Below are positions 34,343-42,885 of a stretch of DNA of 56,710 nt, one piece after another. How positions within the stretch are numbered: position 1 is the stretch's first letter; each line of letters opens with the position of its first letter. The position numbers were made by a program, and so were the translations under genes. Origin of the DNA: Knoellia sp. Soil729 (GTDB lineage: Bacteria; Actinomycetota; Actinomycetes; Actinomycetales; Dermatophilaceae); the NCBI RefSeq assembly GCF_001427985.1, contig NZ_LMSA01000002.1, positions 665,139-721,848 on the forward strand. Reading direction: 5' to 3'. The notes below the pieces were generated by a model. It searched no databases, was not told where the DNA came from, and saw only the letters and a program-made list of their open reading frames with translations.

Positions 34343-36634
34343 GTGCCTCCATCTGCCGAGCCGACCGAGATTCTCGCTGCCCTTGCGGCCGGGGACCGCG
34401 GCGCTCGCCTACGCCATGTGGAACGACTTCCCGCCCGGGCCGCGCAGGTCGCGCAGTGGCCCGACTGGATCGCGCCGACGCTCCTGGCCAGCCTCACCGG
34501 CGCCGGCATCGAGCGTCCGTGGTCGCACCAGAGGGAGGCCATGGACCTTGCTCGCCGGGGCTCTCACGTCGTGCTGTCCACGGGCACCGCGTCCGGCAAG
34601 AGCCTGGGATACCTCGTCCCAGGGTTGACCGCGGTCCTCGACGGGCTGGCCGCGCCCACTGGTCGGGGTTCGACCCTGCTCTACATCGCCCCCACCAAGG
34701 CCCTGGCCGCCGACCAGCTGGCGCGCATCGAGGCGCTCGCGCTTCCCGGCATCCGCGCTGCCACCTATGACGGGGACACTCCGACCGATGAGCGCCGCTG
34801 GATCCGCGAGCACGCCAACGTCGTGCTCACCAACCCCGACCTGCTGCACCACTCGATGCTTCCGGGCCACCAGCACTGGGCGCCGTTCCTGCGGGCGCTC
34901 GACCACGTCGTCATCGACGAGTGCCACATCTATCGGGGCGTGTTCGGCTCGCACGTCTCCTCCGTGCTTCGCCGGCTCCGCCGCGTCTGTCACCGCTATC
35001 GCAGCGAGCCGACGTTCGTCCTCGCCTCCGCGACCGTGAGCTCCCCCGCGTCGCACGCCACTTCCCTGGTGGGTATGCCGGTGACTCCCGTCGAGGAAGA
35101 CGGCTCACCCCGCGAGGCGCTCACCTTTGCCCTGTGGGAGCCGGCGACCGTCGACGAGACGCGACGCTCGGCCACGACGGAGGCCGCCGAGCTGCTCGCC
35201 GAGCTCGTCGACCGTGGCGTGCAGACCCTGGCCTTCGCCCGCAGCCGGGCGGGGGTGGAGTCCCTCGCCTCGTCGGCCCGGCGACGCCTGGGGCAGGTCG
35301 GTGCGACGCCCGAGGCGAGCATCGCGGCATACCGGGGCGGTTACCTCCCCCAGGAGCGTCGCGAGCTCGAGCGCGCGCTGCGTGATGGTGCGCTGCGCGG
35401 GCTCGCGGCGACCAACGCCCTCGAGCTGGGGGTCGACATCAGCGGGCTCGACGCGGTGCTCATGGCGGGCTGGCCCGGCCGACGGGCGAACCTGTGGCAG
35501 CAGGCCGGGCGTGCCGGGCGATCGGGACGTGAGTCGCTGGCCGTCCTCATCGCGGCCGACGACCCGCTCGACACCTATCTCCTCGACCACCCGGAGGCGA
35601 TCTTCGGGGCGCCGATCGAGTCGACCGTGATGGACCCGTCCAACCCGCACGTCCTGGCGCCGCACCTTGCTGCGGCGGCGCACGAGCTCCCGCTCACCGA
35701 GGCCGACCTGCCGATGTTCGGCACCGGCGCAAGGGCCGTCGTCGACCTCCTGGTCGAGCGCGGCATCCTGCGGCGGCGCCCCGGGGGGTGGTTCTGGGCA
35801 CGCGAGGACCGGCCGAGTGACCACGTCAACCTGCGAGGGACCTCTGAGGTGGTCTCGATCGTCGAGCGGCGCAGCGGCCGGGTGCTCGGCACCATCGACG
35901 AGGCGTCGGCCCACTCCCAGGTCCACACCGGTGCGGTGCACGTGCACCAGGGCGACACGTTCGTCGTCACCGACCTCGACCTCCCGGCCGCCACGGCCAC
36001 CGTCGTGCGCGGCGACCCGGGATGGAGCACCCACTCGCAGTCGGTGAGCTCCTTCGAGATCCTCGGGGCTCAGCGCACTCACCAGTGGGGCGAGATCGAC
36101 GTCTGCTTCGGCTCGGTGCGCGTGACGACCCAGGTCACCTCCTTCCTTCGACGCCTGCCTTCGGGTGAGGTGCTGGGTACGCACCCGCTCGACCTGCCGC
36201 AGCGCTCGCTGGTCACGCGCGGCGTGTGGTGGACCATGCCGCTGGACCTGCTGGAGGAGGCCGGCATCGAGGAGGCACAGGTGCCCGGAGCGGCCCACGC
36301 CGCCGAACACGCCGCGATCGGCATGCTTCCCCTCGTGGCGACCTCGGACCGCTGGGACGTCGGTGGCGTCTCGACCGACCAGCACCCCGACACGGGTCTG
36401 CCGACGATCCTCATCTACGACGGCTACCCGGGGGGTGCCGGCTTCGCCGAGCGGGCGCACACGGCCTTCGGCGAGTGGATCCAGGCGACCCACGACGCGG
36501 TGGCCCGGTGCCGCTGCGAGCTCGGGTGCCCGGCGTGCGTGCAGTCGCCGAAGTGCGGCAACGGCAACGAACCCCTCGACAAGGCGCGCGCGATCCGGCT
36601 GCTCGACCTCGTGCTGATGTCGCGCCCCGCCTGA
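34343..36634 (+). CDS. DEAD/DEAH-box helicase with DUF1998 zinc domain (MrfA/YprA type)
   Basis: A 763-aa superfamily 2 helicase. Motif I is STGTASGKSLGYL, Ia APTKALAADQ, II VVIDECHIYRG (a DEAH variant), III LASATVSSP, and VI QQAGRAGRSGRE. The C-terminal DUF1998-like region has a four-Cys cluster CRCELGCPACVQSPKCGNGN. The same layout is seen in Bacillus MrfA, which acts in repair of mitomycin lesions with the nuclease MrfB, and in Rv3649 of M. tuberculosis. No MrfB-like gene is next to it. The GTG at 34343 is preferred over 34313 because TACCGT lies 7 nt upstream. Confidence 0.88.
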   Translation: MPPSAEPTEILAALAAGDRGARLRHVERLPARAAQVAQWPDWIAPTLLASLTGAGIERPWSHQREAMDLARRGSHVVLSTGTASGKSLGYLVPGLTAVLDGLAAPTGRGSTLLYIAPTKALAADQLARIEALALPGIRAATYDGDTPTDERRWIREHANVVLTNPDLLHHSMLPGHQHWAPFLRALDHVVIDECHIYRGVFGSHVSSVLRRLRRVCHRYRSEPTFVLASATVSSPASHATSLVGMPVTPVEEDGSPREALTFALWEPATVDETRRSATTEAAELLAELVDRGVQTLAFARSRAGVESLASSARRRLGQVGATPEASIAAYRGGYLPQERRELERALRDGALRGLAATNALELGVDISGLDAVLMAGWPGRRANLWQQAGRAGRSGRESLAVLIAADDPLDTYLLDHPEAIFGAPIESTVMDPSNPHVLAPHLAAAAHELPLTEADLPMFGTGARAVVDLLVERGILRRRPGGWFWAREDRPSDHVNLRGTSEVVSIVERRSGRVLGTIDEASAHSQVHTGAVHVHQGDTFVVTDLDLPAATATVVRGDPGWSTHSQSVSSFEILGAQRTHQWGEIDVCFGSVRVTTQVTSFLRRLPSGEVLGTHPLDLPQRSLVTRGVWWTMPLDLLEEAGIEEAQVPGAAHAAEHAAIGMLPLVATSDRWDVGGVSTDQHPDTGLPTILIYDGYPGGAGFAERAHTAFGEWIQATHDAVARCRCELGCPACVQSPKCGNGNEPLDKARAIRLLDLVLMSRPA

Positions 36635-36699
36635 GGCGGCAACACGGTTGGCCGCCCTGATCAGGCGACATGCCGTGGGACCACGCTAGCCTCACAGGC

Positions 36700-37242
36700 G
36701 TGATCATCCTCGGACTCATCCTCGTCCTGCTCGCCGTTGCCGCTGGAATCCTTCTCTTCGAGGCCACCTCGCAGCTCAGCGACGGAGTGGACTTCGACGT
36801 CCTCGGGGCCTCGATCAGCCTGCCTCCCCTGGCGCTGCTCATCACAGGTGCGGCCGTCATCACGGTGTTCTGGCTCGGCTGGGTGCTGCTGCGCCAGGGC
36901 GTGAAGCGCGGGGCTCGTCGGCGTCGTGCCGCCAAGGAGGAGGCTGCCCTCGCTGAGCAGCGCCGCGTCGACGGTGAGCGCAAGATGCAGGAGGAGTTCG
37001 CGCAGCGCGAGCGCCAGCTGGCCGAGGAGCGTCGCCGGCACGAGCAGGAGACGGAGGACCTTCGCCGACAGGCCCAGGAGCAGCACGTCTCCACCGAGGA
37101 GGCGCGTCGTCGCGCCGAGGTGGCTGAGGCCGAGGCCGCGCGCAACCAGTCCTCGGGCACGGGCGCGAGCCGCGTGGGCGACACGCAGCGCGACCCGGGC
37201 GAGCCGCGCAGCTTCGACCGGCGCGACAACCCCCACACCTGA
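36700..37242 (+). CDS. Membrane protein with two helices and a charged coiled coil
   Basis: About 180 aa. Helix 1 is VIILGLILVLLAVAAGILLF, a short extracellular loop (SQLSDGVDFDVLG) follows, then helix 2 (LPPLALLITGAAVITVFWLG). A long Arg/Glu/Gln-rich cytoplasmic segment (about residues 70-150) is predicted coiled coil, and the tail is disordered. No family is recognised. The GTG at 36700 is preferred because TAGCCT lies 7 nt before it; the ATG at 36670 is the longer alternative. It is the last + strand gene before the Tad operon. Confidence 0.75.
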   Translation: MIILGLILVLLAVAAGILLFEATSQLSDGVDFDVLGASISLPPLALLITGAAVITVFWLGWVLLRQGVKRGARRRRAAKEEAALAEQRRVDGERKMQEEFAQRERQLAEERRRHEQETEDLRRQAQEQHVSTEEARRRAEVAEAEAARNQSSGTGASRVGDTQRDPGEPRSFDRRDNPHT

Positions 37243-37350
37243 GCTCCACCAGCTGCCCAGTCCCCCTCACCGGCGCAGAGGCTGACCACCGGCGCCGCGA
37301 TACGGGATAAGTGCGCCGCTCGGCATGGTCTGCGCCATTTATGCCGCGGG

Positions 37351-37764
37351 TCACGGCGCGCTACTAGGCGGCTCGTTGCTGGACTGCGCATCCCCAGGAC
37401 CTGCACGTGCGGAGGCCACGGCACGATCGGGCACTCCCGGCCAGTGGGTCGACACCTCGACGGACACGCGCACAGTCACTGACTCCCCGACGCCCAGCGA
37501 GCACGCGATGACGTCGGCGCCGTTGCGGGCAGCCACGTCGGCCACGAGAGCGCAGGGCACTCCCCCGCCGCCTCCTCCTTGGCGAGCGGTGGCGCCGGCC
37601 AGCGCCGACAGGTCAGCGGCAGCGCGGGCGCGGTGGGCTGCCGTGGCAGCCGCGCCGAGCTGGAAGCCCGCCGTCGCCAGCACCAGGAGCACCCCGATGG
37701 CAGCCACGACGAGGACCGTTCCCGAACCCTGCTCCGGGGAGCGCTCGGGCGCCCAGCGGGTCAT
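37351..37764 (-). CDS. TadE/G-like secretion-locus protein (Rv3654c type)
   Basis: 137 aa. A short N-terminal leader ends at EQGSGTVLVVAAIGVLLVLATAGFQ, a pilin-like cleavage and membrane segment, and the rest faces outside (AAHRARAAADLSALAGA, then a Gly-rich insert and a beta segment). It matches the small TadE-like protein found at the end of actinobacterial Tad operons. The ATG overlaps the preceding stop by ATGA. Likely a minor pseudopilin of the Flp-type pilus or secretion machine. Confidence 0.82.
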   Translation of the reverse strand: MTRWAPERSPEQGSGTVLVVAAIGVLLVLATAGFQLGAAATAAHRARAAADLSALAGATARQGGGGGGVPCALVADVAARNGADVIACSLGVGESVTVRVSVEVSTHWPGVPDRAVASARAGPGDAQSSNEPPSSAP

Positions 37765-38120
37765 GGGACCAGCTCGCGGGCGGCGTGGGCGACTCCTCGT
37801 GGACGGGCGCTCACACCCAACGCCCTGAGCAACGGCGGTGGCTGCGCGCTCACCTCGACCGTCACGGACTCAGGGCCGACGTCGAGGCCGATGTCGGCAC
37901 CGTCGGGTGCCTGCCGAGCAACCTCGCCGCGGACCCGGCCGGCATCCTCGCCACGGGCAAGGAGCCGCGCACCCACCCGGGCCGCGTCGACGCAGCGCAG
38001 GTGGTCGGTCACCACGGCGACGGCGCCCAGAGCCAGCGTGAGCACGAGGACGAGGGCCGGCAGGGCCACGGCGATCTCCGCCGTGACCATGCCCGCCTCG
38101 TTGCGTCGGGCTTTGGTCAC
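37761..38120 (-). CDS. TadE-family pseudopilin
   Basis: 119 aa. VTKARRNEAGMVTAEIAVAL gives a charged leader, a G|MVTAE pilin-like cleavage site and the hydrophobic helix PALVLVLTLALGAVAVV. The periplasmic part has DAARVGARLLARGED, typical of TadE-like proteins. The GTG start overlaps the DUF4244 stop by GTGA, and its own stop overlaps the next gene by ATGA. Predicted minor pilin in the Tad assembly. Confidence 0.86.
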   Translation of the reverse strand: MTKARRNEAGMVTAEIAVALPALVLVLTLALGAVAVVTDHLRCVDAARVGARLLARGEDAGRVRGEVARQAPDGADIGLDVGPESVTVEVSAQPPPLLRALGVSARPRGVAHAARELVP

Positions 38121-38311
38121 GTGCCCGTGCCGAGTGCAGCGGTGATGACGTTGGCCAGGGCGGACTTCACCGGCCCGGACTTGACCACCAGCATCAGGAC
38201 CGCGGCGAAGGCACAGGCGGCAAGGGTTCCCACGGCATACTCCGCCGTCGTCATGCCTGCCTCGGCCGACTCCTTCACATGCGCCCATCGGCGTGAAAGA
38301 CGTTGTGTCAC
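38117..38311 (-). CDS. DUF4244 Flp-pilin-like protein
   Basis: 64 aa, the size of an Flp major pilin. The basic leader (VTQRLSRRWAHVKESAEAG) ends at G|MTTAEYAVGT, the cleavage and Glu5 pattern of type IV pilins, and one helix follows (LAACAFAAVLMLVVKSG). The GTG at 38311 has an aggaga ribosome-binding site 8 bp upstream. No prepilin peptidase gene is in the window, so processing must rely on one encoded elsewhere. Confidence 0.87.
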   Translation of the reverse strand: MTQRLSRRWAHVKESAEAGMTTAEYAVGTLAACAFAAVLMLVVKSGPVKSALANVITAALGTGT

Positions 38312-38444
38312 AGCAGTTCTCCTCGATCGGTGCAGGGCTTCTCCCCGCTTGGGACGAGTCCAGCGCAGATGTCCGACGAGGACGAGGGGGAGATCGAGAT
38401 CTGTGGAGGAGGACAGCATCGTCGCGCTCCTGTGGACAACTCGC

Positions 38445-39152
38445 TCACCCGGTGCCGAGGCTGGCGCGGGCCAGATGGAGCACGACCGGCACCACCGTCG
38501 TCGCGACGAAGCCCGGCAGGAAGCAGGCACCGAGCGGCAGCACCAGCAGCACACCGGCACGTTGCACGGCACCCTCCACCCGCGAGCTCTCCTCACGTCT
38601 CATGCGCTCGGCAGCGGCCAGCACGACTGCTGAGGGCGCGGCTCCCGACCGCTCCGCCGCCTGCCAGGCCAGCGCCGCGGGTCTCCACGCCTCCCCCACG
38701 TGCGCCCACGAGGTCGCGGCATCCTGTCCCCAACGATGCCCACTGGCGACCACTCGCAGCTGGTGCGCCACCGGGCCGGGAACGTGCGCGGCCACCGCCT
38801 CCAGGGCTTCGACCGGTCCCAGGCCGGCGCGCAGCACCAACGCGCAGAGCACCAAGGCGTCTGCTGCGTCCTCGACCGTGACCGCGCCCGGGGCAGGCAT
38901 GACTTCGGCCACGTCCTCCGCAGCTTCGGCTCCGACCTCCGCGACCTCCGCGCCCTCCGCGCCCTCCGCGCCGTCGGCGCCCTCGGCCCCTCCGAGCTCG
39001 CGATGCAGTGAGCCGGCCCGGACATCACCGATGAGACGAGAGCTGGTGGCGCGGTCACCGGCGCCACCGGTACCGGCATCGACCGACCCGCGCCCAGCCG
39101 GCCACACCAGGCAGGCGCCGACGACGAGAGCCACGGCGAGCCAGAGGCTCAT
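38445..39152 (-). CDS. TadC-like type II secretion F-domain protein
   Basis: 235 aa. After an N-terminal membrane helix (MSLWLAVALVVGACLVWPAG) comes a low-complexity Ala/Glu/Gly linker encoded by 9-bp DNA repeats, then the T2SF helical core (ALVLCALVLRAGLGPVEALE, SWAHVGEAWRPAALAWQ) and C-terminal helices (AGVLLVLPLGACFLPGFVAT). It is a platform protein of the pilus assembly, paired with the TadB-like gene it overlaps by ATGA. A gap of 133 bp separates it from the pilin gene. Confidence 0.85.
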   Translation of the reverse strand: MSLWLAVALVVGACLVWPAGRGSVDAGTGGAGDRATSSRLIGDVRAGSLHRELGGAEGADGAEGAEGAEVAEVGAEAAEDVAEVMPAPGAVTVEDAADALVLCALVLRAGLGPVEALEAVAAHVPGPVAHQLRVVASGHRWGQDAATSWAHVGEAWRPAALAWQAAERSGAAPSAVVLAAAERMRREESSRVEGAVQRAGVLLVLPLGACFLPGFVATTVVPVVLHLARASLGTG

Positions 39153-39859
39153 GAGATCTCTGCTGGGCGAAGCGCACGCCGCAGGACCGTGCGCGACCAG
39201 AACCAGCCGAGCGCCGTGAGGCAAAGGCCCAAGGACCCAGACACCAGCGAGGGCCCGCTGCCATAGACATCAGCGACCGGCAGCCCCAGCACCATCGCGA
39301 CGAGGGGGCCGCTGAGGGGAAGCAGGGTGAGCAGCCACATCGAGGCTCGCGGCCCGGCTGCCAGCACCATCCTGCGATCGTCGCTGGCCGCGCGTTCGCG
39401 CAGCACCGTCGCAGAGGCCCGGGCTGCCGGTGCCGCCGCGACCCCGAACTCGTCGGTAAGCTGCCAGGCCGCAGCGAGGAAGGCCAGGTCACGATTCCCC
39501 TCGGCCGCCTGGCGCAGGCACTGCCCCACGGAGCCGCCCCCCGCTTGGGCAGCGGCCACTTGCCGGCCCAGCGCCTCCAGCTCCGGCCGGGTCGAGGCCG
39601 ACCCACCCACCTCGCAGGCAAGCCTTGCAGCCTCCGCGGCCGGCAGACCGGCGTCGAGTCCCACGGCAGACAGCTCCGCGAAGTCGGCGACCCACCCGCG
39701 AGCCACCCGCCCGAAGCGCAGCTCTCGACCCCACACCGCGCGTGCCCTCCAGAGCAAGCCAGAGCCGCGTGAGGACCCCTGCACCCTCGGCAGCAGCGGC
39801 TCGCTCCGCGGCCAGAGGCAGACGGCCAGCACCACCAGGACGACCACGAGCACGGTCAT
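39149..39859 (-). CDS. TadB-like type II secretion F-domain protein
   Basis: 236 aa. N-terminal helix (TVLVVVLVVLAVCLW), cytoplasmic helical T2SF bundle (AELSAVGLDAGLPAAEAARL, AFLAAAWQLTDEFGVAAAPA), and C-terminal membrane helices (SMWLLTLLPLSGPLVAMVLG). It is the inner-membrane platform partner of TadC. The start overlaps the TadA stop and the stop overlaps the TadC start, both by 4 nt, so the three are translated as one unit. Confidence 0.86.
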   Translation of the reverse strand: MTVLVVVLVVLAVCLWPRSEPLLPRVQGSSRGSGLLWRARAVWGRELRFGRVARGWVADFAELSAVGLDAGLPAAEAARLACEVGGSASTRPELEALGRQVAAAQAGGGSVGQCLRQAAEGNRDLAFLAAAWQLTDEFGVAAAPAARASATVLRERAASDDRRMVLAAGPRASMWLLTLLPLSGPLVAMVLGLPVADVYGSGPSLVSGSLGLCLTALGWFWSRTVLRRALRPAEIS

Positions 39860-41082
39860 GCCACGTCCACCCCCAACCGGCGCGGACCGCGACCGTCCGC
39901 ACCACGCAGGAGCCGCTCGAGCTCGGCCGCCCCCGGACCGCGGCGCACCACGCCTCCTCCACCGCCGCAGCCACCGCCACCCCCACCGCCACTGCCACCG
40001 ACGAAGGAGTCATCCAGCACCAGGGCTTCGTCGATGACGACCTCGGCACCGGTCCAGCGGGTCACCCCGACGGAACGCACGAAGCGCGCCGGCCCCACCC
40101 GAGCCACGTCGATGACGACCTGCAGCGCGCCACGCAGCTGGGCGTGGACGCTGGCGCGGTCGAGCCCGGCCAACGCACCCAGTGCCTCGAACCGTGCAGG
40201 CACCTCACCGGGCCCGTTTGCGTGCAGGGTCCCGGCTCCGCCGTCGTGCCCGGTGTTGAGGGCCGCCAACATCTCGCGCACCTCCGGGCCACGGACCTCA
40301 CCGACGACGAGCCGGTCGGGACGCATGCGGAGGGCCTGGCGCACGAGATCGACCATGGTCACCCCGCCCACGCCCTCAACGTTGGGCAGGCGTCCCTGGA
40401 GCCGGACGACATGGGGGTGCACCGGTGCCAGCTCGCGCACGTCCTCGACCACGACGATCCGCTCGTGCGGTGCGCACTCGGCCAGGAGGGCGCCGAGGAC
40501 CGTGGTCTTCCCGACGCCGGTCCCACCGATGACGACGAAGGACAGCCGGGCCGCCACCACCTTGCGCAGGACGGCGGCCAGCACATCACCCACCGCGCCA
40601 AGGCGCACCAACCCGTCCACACCGGCTGGCTGGTGTCGGGGGACCCTCAGGCTGAGGTGGGTCCCGGACTCTGCCAACGGCGGCAGGATCGCGTGGAGCC
40701 GGACACCGCCCGGGAGCACCCCGTCGACCCACGGCTGCGCCTCGTCGAGGCGACGACGAGCCAAGCCGGCCAGACGCGTGGCGAGCGCCCGGGCAGCAAC
40801 GTCATCCAGGCTCATGCCGGCCGGTTCCACCCCTGACCCGCGGTCGACCCAGACCGCACCGTCGCCGTTGACGAGGACGTCCGTGACCGAGGACTCCGCG
40901 ATCAACGGCTCCAACGGACCGAAGCCGAGCACCTGCTCGCGCAGCCGCGCACTCTCGACGGCCGCACCACCAGCGCCGAGCTCCACGGCGGCCGTGACGT
41001 CCTCGATGAGCGACAGGTCCGGTGCCCGACCGGCGCGGATCGCGTCCTCGACGCCCGGCCACCGCGCTGCCTCCTGCCTCAT
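39856..41082 (-). CDS. TadA/CpaF secretion ATPase
   Basis: A 408-aa ATPase that powers pilus assembly. FGPLEPLIAESSVTDVLVNG is the N-terminal domain hallmark; Walker A is GGTGVGKTT (residues 186-194). Next come the Asp box VVVEDVRELAPVHPHVVRLQ, the Walker B region RPDRLVVGEVRGPEV, and the His box NTGHDGGAGTLHANG. The C-terminus has an unusual poly-Gly stretch (GGSGGGGGGGCGGGGG) before the last helix. I prefer the ATG at 41082, which overlaps the upstream ssd stop. First catalytic component of the operon. Confidence 0.93.
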   Translation of the reverse strand: MRQEAARWPGVEDAIRAGRAPDLSLIEDVTAAVELGAGGAAVESARLREQVLGFGPLEPLIAESSVTDVLVNGDGAVWVDRGSGVEPAGMSLDDVAARALATRLAGLARRRLDEAQPWVDGVLPGGVRLHAILPPLAESGTHLSLRVPRHQPAGVDGLVRLGAVGDVLAAVLRKVVAARLSFVVIGGTGVGKTTVLGALLAECAPHERIVVVEDVRELAPVHPHVVRLQGRLPNVEGVGGVTMVDLVRQALRMRPDRLVVGEVRGPEVREMLAALNTGHDGGAGTLHANGPGEVPARFEALGALAGLDRASVHAQLRGALQVVIDVARVGPARFVRSVGVTRWTGAEVVIDEALVLDDSFVGGSGGGGGGGCGGGGGVVRRGPGAAELERLLRGADGRGPRRLGVDVA

Positions 41083-41828
41083 GCCACCTCCACCCGAGGC
41101 TCGAGCAGGTCCAGCACGACGCGATCCGCACTGTCCCGAAGCGCGCCTCGCAGACCGGGCCACTCACCCCGCTCCCCGTCGCGCCGCACGCGGCTGTCGT
41201 CGGTCAGGTGCGCGAGGTGTGGCACGCCCAAGTGCTCGATCACCTCCTCGAGCTCTCGCGTCGCCTTGACCTCGGAGCGCGTCACCACCCCCAGCAAGGA
41301 CCCGGGTGCTGCGACCAGCTCCGACAGCAGCGCCTCGGTGTCGGCGAGCTGGCGTGCCCGCAGGCCGGAAACCACGTGGACCACGTCGGCGGACCCACCC
41401 AGCTGTCCAGCCAAGGAGGCGCGCGCCGGCACGTCGACCACGACCGGCACCACGCCCCGCATCGAGGCCAGCACGTCCAGGACCACCGACTCCGACACCT
41501 CCCCACGGCGCCCGGCCGCCGACAGCACGGGCACCTCGCCGTGGGGCAGAGCGGCGATGAGCCGGGAGCACGAGGTCGTACCGCGCAGCCGCGCCAGGTC
41601 TGGCCAACGCAAACCCGGCACGTGCTCGGTCCCGCACGTCATGTCGAGCCCGCCACCACCGACATCGGCGTCGACGAGGACGCACTCACCGAGGTGCAGG
41701 GACAGGCGCCGGGCCAGCGCCGCCGCCCACGTCGACGCGCCCAGCCCGCCGCTCGCACCCAGGACCACGACGAGCGGCGTCGTGAGCGCACGAGCAGGAG
41801 AGGGAGCGGGATCAGGAGAAGCAGTCAT
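41079..41828 (-). CDS. ssd: CpaE/Ssd-like septum-site/pilus-localisation protein
   Basis: A 249-aa MinD/ParA-superfamily protein, homologous in position and sequence to Rv3660c. The deviant Walker A is GASGGLGASTWAAALAR, with no Lys in GKT position, then VLVDADVGGGGLD and VVVDVPARASLAGQ. Such CpaE-like proteins localise Tad machines or affect septation. It heads the Tad operon (ssd-tadA-tadB-tadC, then DUF4244-tadE-tadG-like). The start ATG at 41828 is preferred; GTG at 41840 is also possible. The 'ssd' symbol follows the M. tuberculosis name. Confidence 0.85.
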   Translation of the reverse strand: MTASPDPAPSPARALTTPLVVVLGASGGLGASTWAAALARRLSLHLGECVLVDADVGGGGLDMTCGTEHVPGLRWPDLARLRGTTSCSRLIAALPHGEVPVLSAAGRRGEVSESVVLDVLASMRGVVPVVVDVPARASLAGQLGGSADVVHVVSGLRARQLADTEALLSELVAAPGSLLGVVTRSEVKATRELEEVIEHLGVPHLAHLTDDSRVRRDGERGEWPGLRGALRDSADRVVLDLLEPRVEVA

Positions 41829-41950
41829 ACCCACGACGGTGACCCGCCGCGAAGCACTGCACCACCCGGGAGAGCCGATCTGTGGACGGGCGAGCCGGCA
41901 TACCCAGACTGTGGACAAACCTGCCCGGCGTCCGCGACGAGAGCCGGCGG

Positions 41951-42703
41951 CTAGCCGAAGATCCGCGCGAGCCCCAGCCTCAGGGCGGACGCGTCGGTGT
42001 CGAGGGCGACCAGATCGGCCTCGGAGGCCACGGCGACGAGATCGGGATTGCCAGCCATGAACCCTGCGATCTTGCCCGCGGAGCGGGCGAGGCCGATGAC
42101 TTCTCGAAGGGCTTCGATGGTCTGGGGCGAACCAGGGCCGGGATACCCCGCGGAGATCGAGAGGTCATAGGGGCCGACGAAGACTCCGTCCACTCCGGGG
42201 ACGGCGAGGATGTCGGCGGCGTGCTCGAGGCCGGCCGAGGTCTCCACCATCGGCAGGACGAGCTGCTGGGTGGGCGCGTGGGCCACCCCGAGCGAGGCGC
42301 GGCAGCCACCGGTGCTGCGGGTGCCCTGCGGTGGAGTCCGTGCGGCGGAGACAACGGCGCGGGCCTGGTCTGCCGAGCCCACCATGGGGATGATGATGCC
42401 GCTGACGCCGGTGTCGAGGACGCGGCCAAGGATCGCAGGGTCGTCGGAGGGCGTGCGCGCCACCAAGGGCAGGCCCGCAGCCTCCGCGACGCGCAGCAGT
42501 CCGGGGAGGTCGCGCGGTTCGAGGTTGCCGTGCTGGAGGTCCACGCCGATCCAGTCGACGCCACAGCCCAGGGCGACCTCCAGGCCATAGGGGTCCAGGC
42601 AGCCGAGCCACAGGCCTCGTCTCAACCCCCCACCTGCGCCGTGGGCAGCGGCGGTCAGCCTCGTGCGCAGGTCCTGGGGCGCGGCCTGTCCTGGTTCAAC
42701 CAT
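41951..42703 (-). CDS. HpcH/HpaI-family aldolase/citrate lyase-like protein
   Basis: A 250-aa class II aldolase of the KDPG/HpaI type. GVDWIGVDLQHGNLEP carries the QHG catalytic region, GIIIPMVGSADQARAVVSAA follows, LVLPMVETSAGLEHA supplies the metal-ligand Glu, and FVGPYDLSISAG the metal-ligand Asp. The family cleaves 2-keto-3-deoxy acids to pyruvate and an aldehyde. The ATG at 42703 has AAGGACC 5 bp upstream; a TTG at 42709 is less likely. Substrate unknown. It follows the 6C RNA on the same strand but has its own start signals. Confidence 0.9.
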   Translation of the reverse strand: MVEPGQAAPQDLRTRLTAAAHGAGGGLRRGLWLGCLDPYGLEVALGCGVDWIGVDLQHGNLEPRDLPGLLRVAEAAGLPLVARTPSDDPAILGRVLDTGVSGIIIPMVGSADQARAVVSAARTPPQGTRSTGGCRASLGVAHAPTQQLVLPMVETSAGLEHAADILAVPGVDGVFVGPYDLSISAGYPGPGSPQTIEALREVIGLARSAGKIAGFMAGNPDLVAVASEADLVALDTDASALRLGLARIFG

Positions 42704-42787
42704 GGTCAAGGTCCTTCGGTGGGGCGGTGGGCGATGGCACGAGCGTCGCGATGACGCTAGTGCACGTCGCGTGACCTGCCCGGGGAT

Positions 42788-42885
42788 AGGCGACGGCCCC
42801 GGTCGGGGGGGATGACCGGGGCCGTCGAGTGGGCCGGACTCCGGGGGGGAGGAGCCGGACCACCCTTCGCTGCAACCCCGAAGGG
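42788..42885 (-). ncRNA. 6C small RNA
   Basis: On the minus strand two stem-loops each expose a run of seven C, the defining feature of the actinobacterial 6C RNA. The first pairs GGTCCGGCTCC with GGAGTCCGGCC (imperfect) around TCCCCCCC (42861-42832). The second pairs CGACGGCCCCGGTC with GACCGGGGCCGTCG around ATCCCCCCC (42827-42791) and probably ends transcription. A small 5' hairpin (CCCTTCG/CGAAGGG type) lies near 42864-42884. In M. tuberculosis the 6C RNA (B11) lies beside Rv3660c, whose homologue is 0.9 kb away here. Its role is likely regulation of other mRNAs through the C-rich loops. The 5' end is approximate. Confidence 0.88.
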
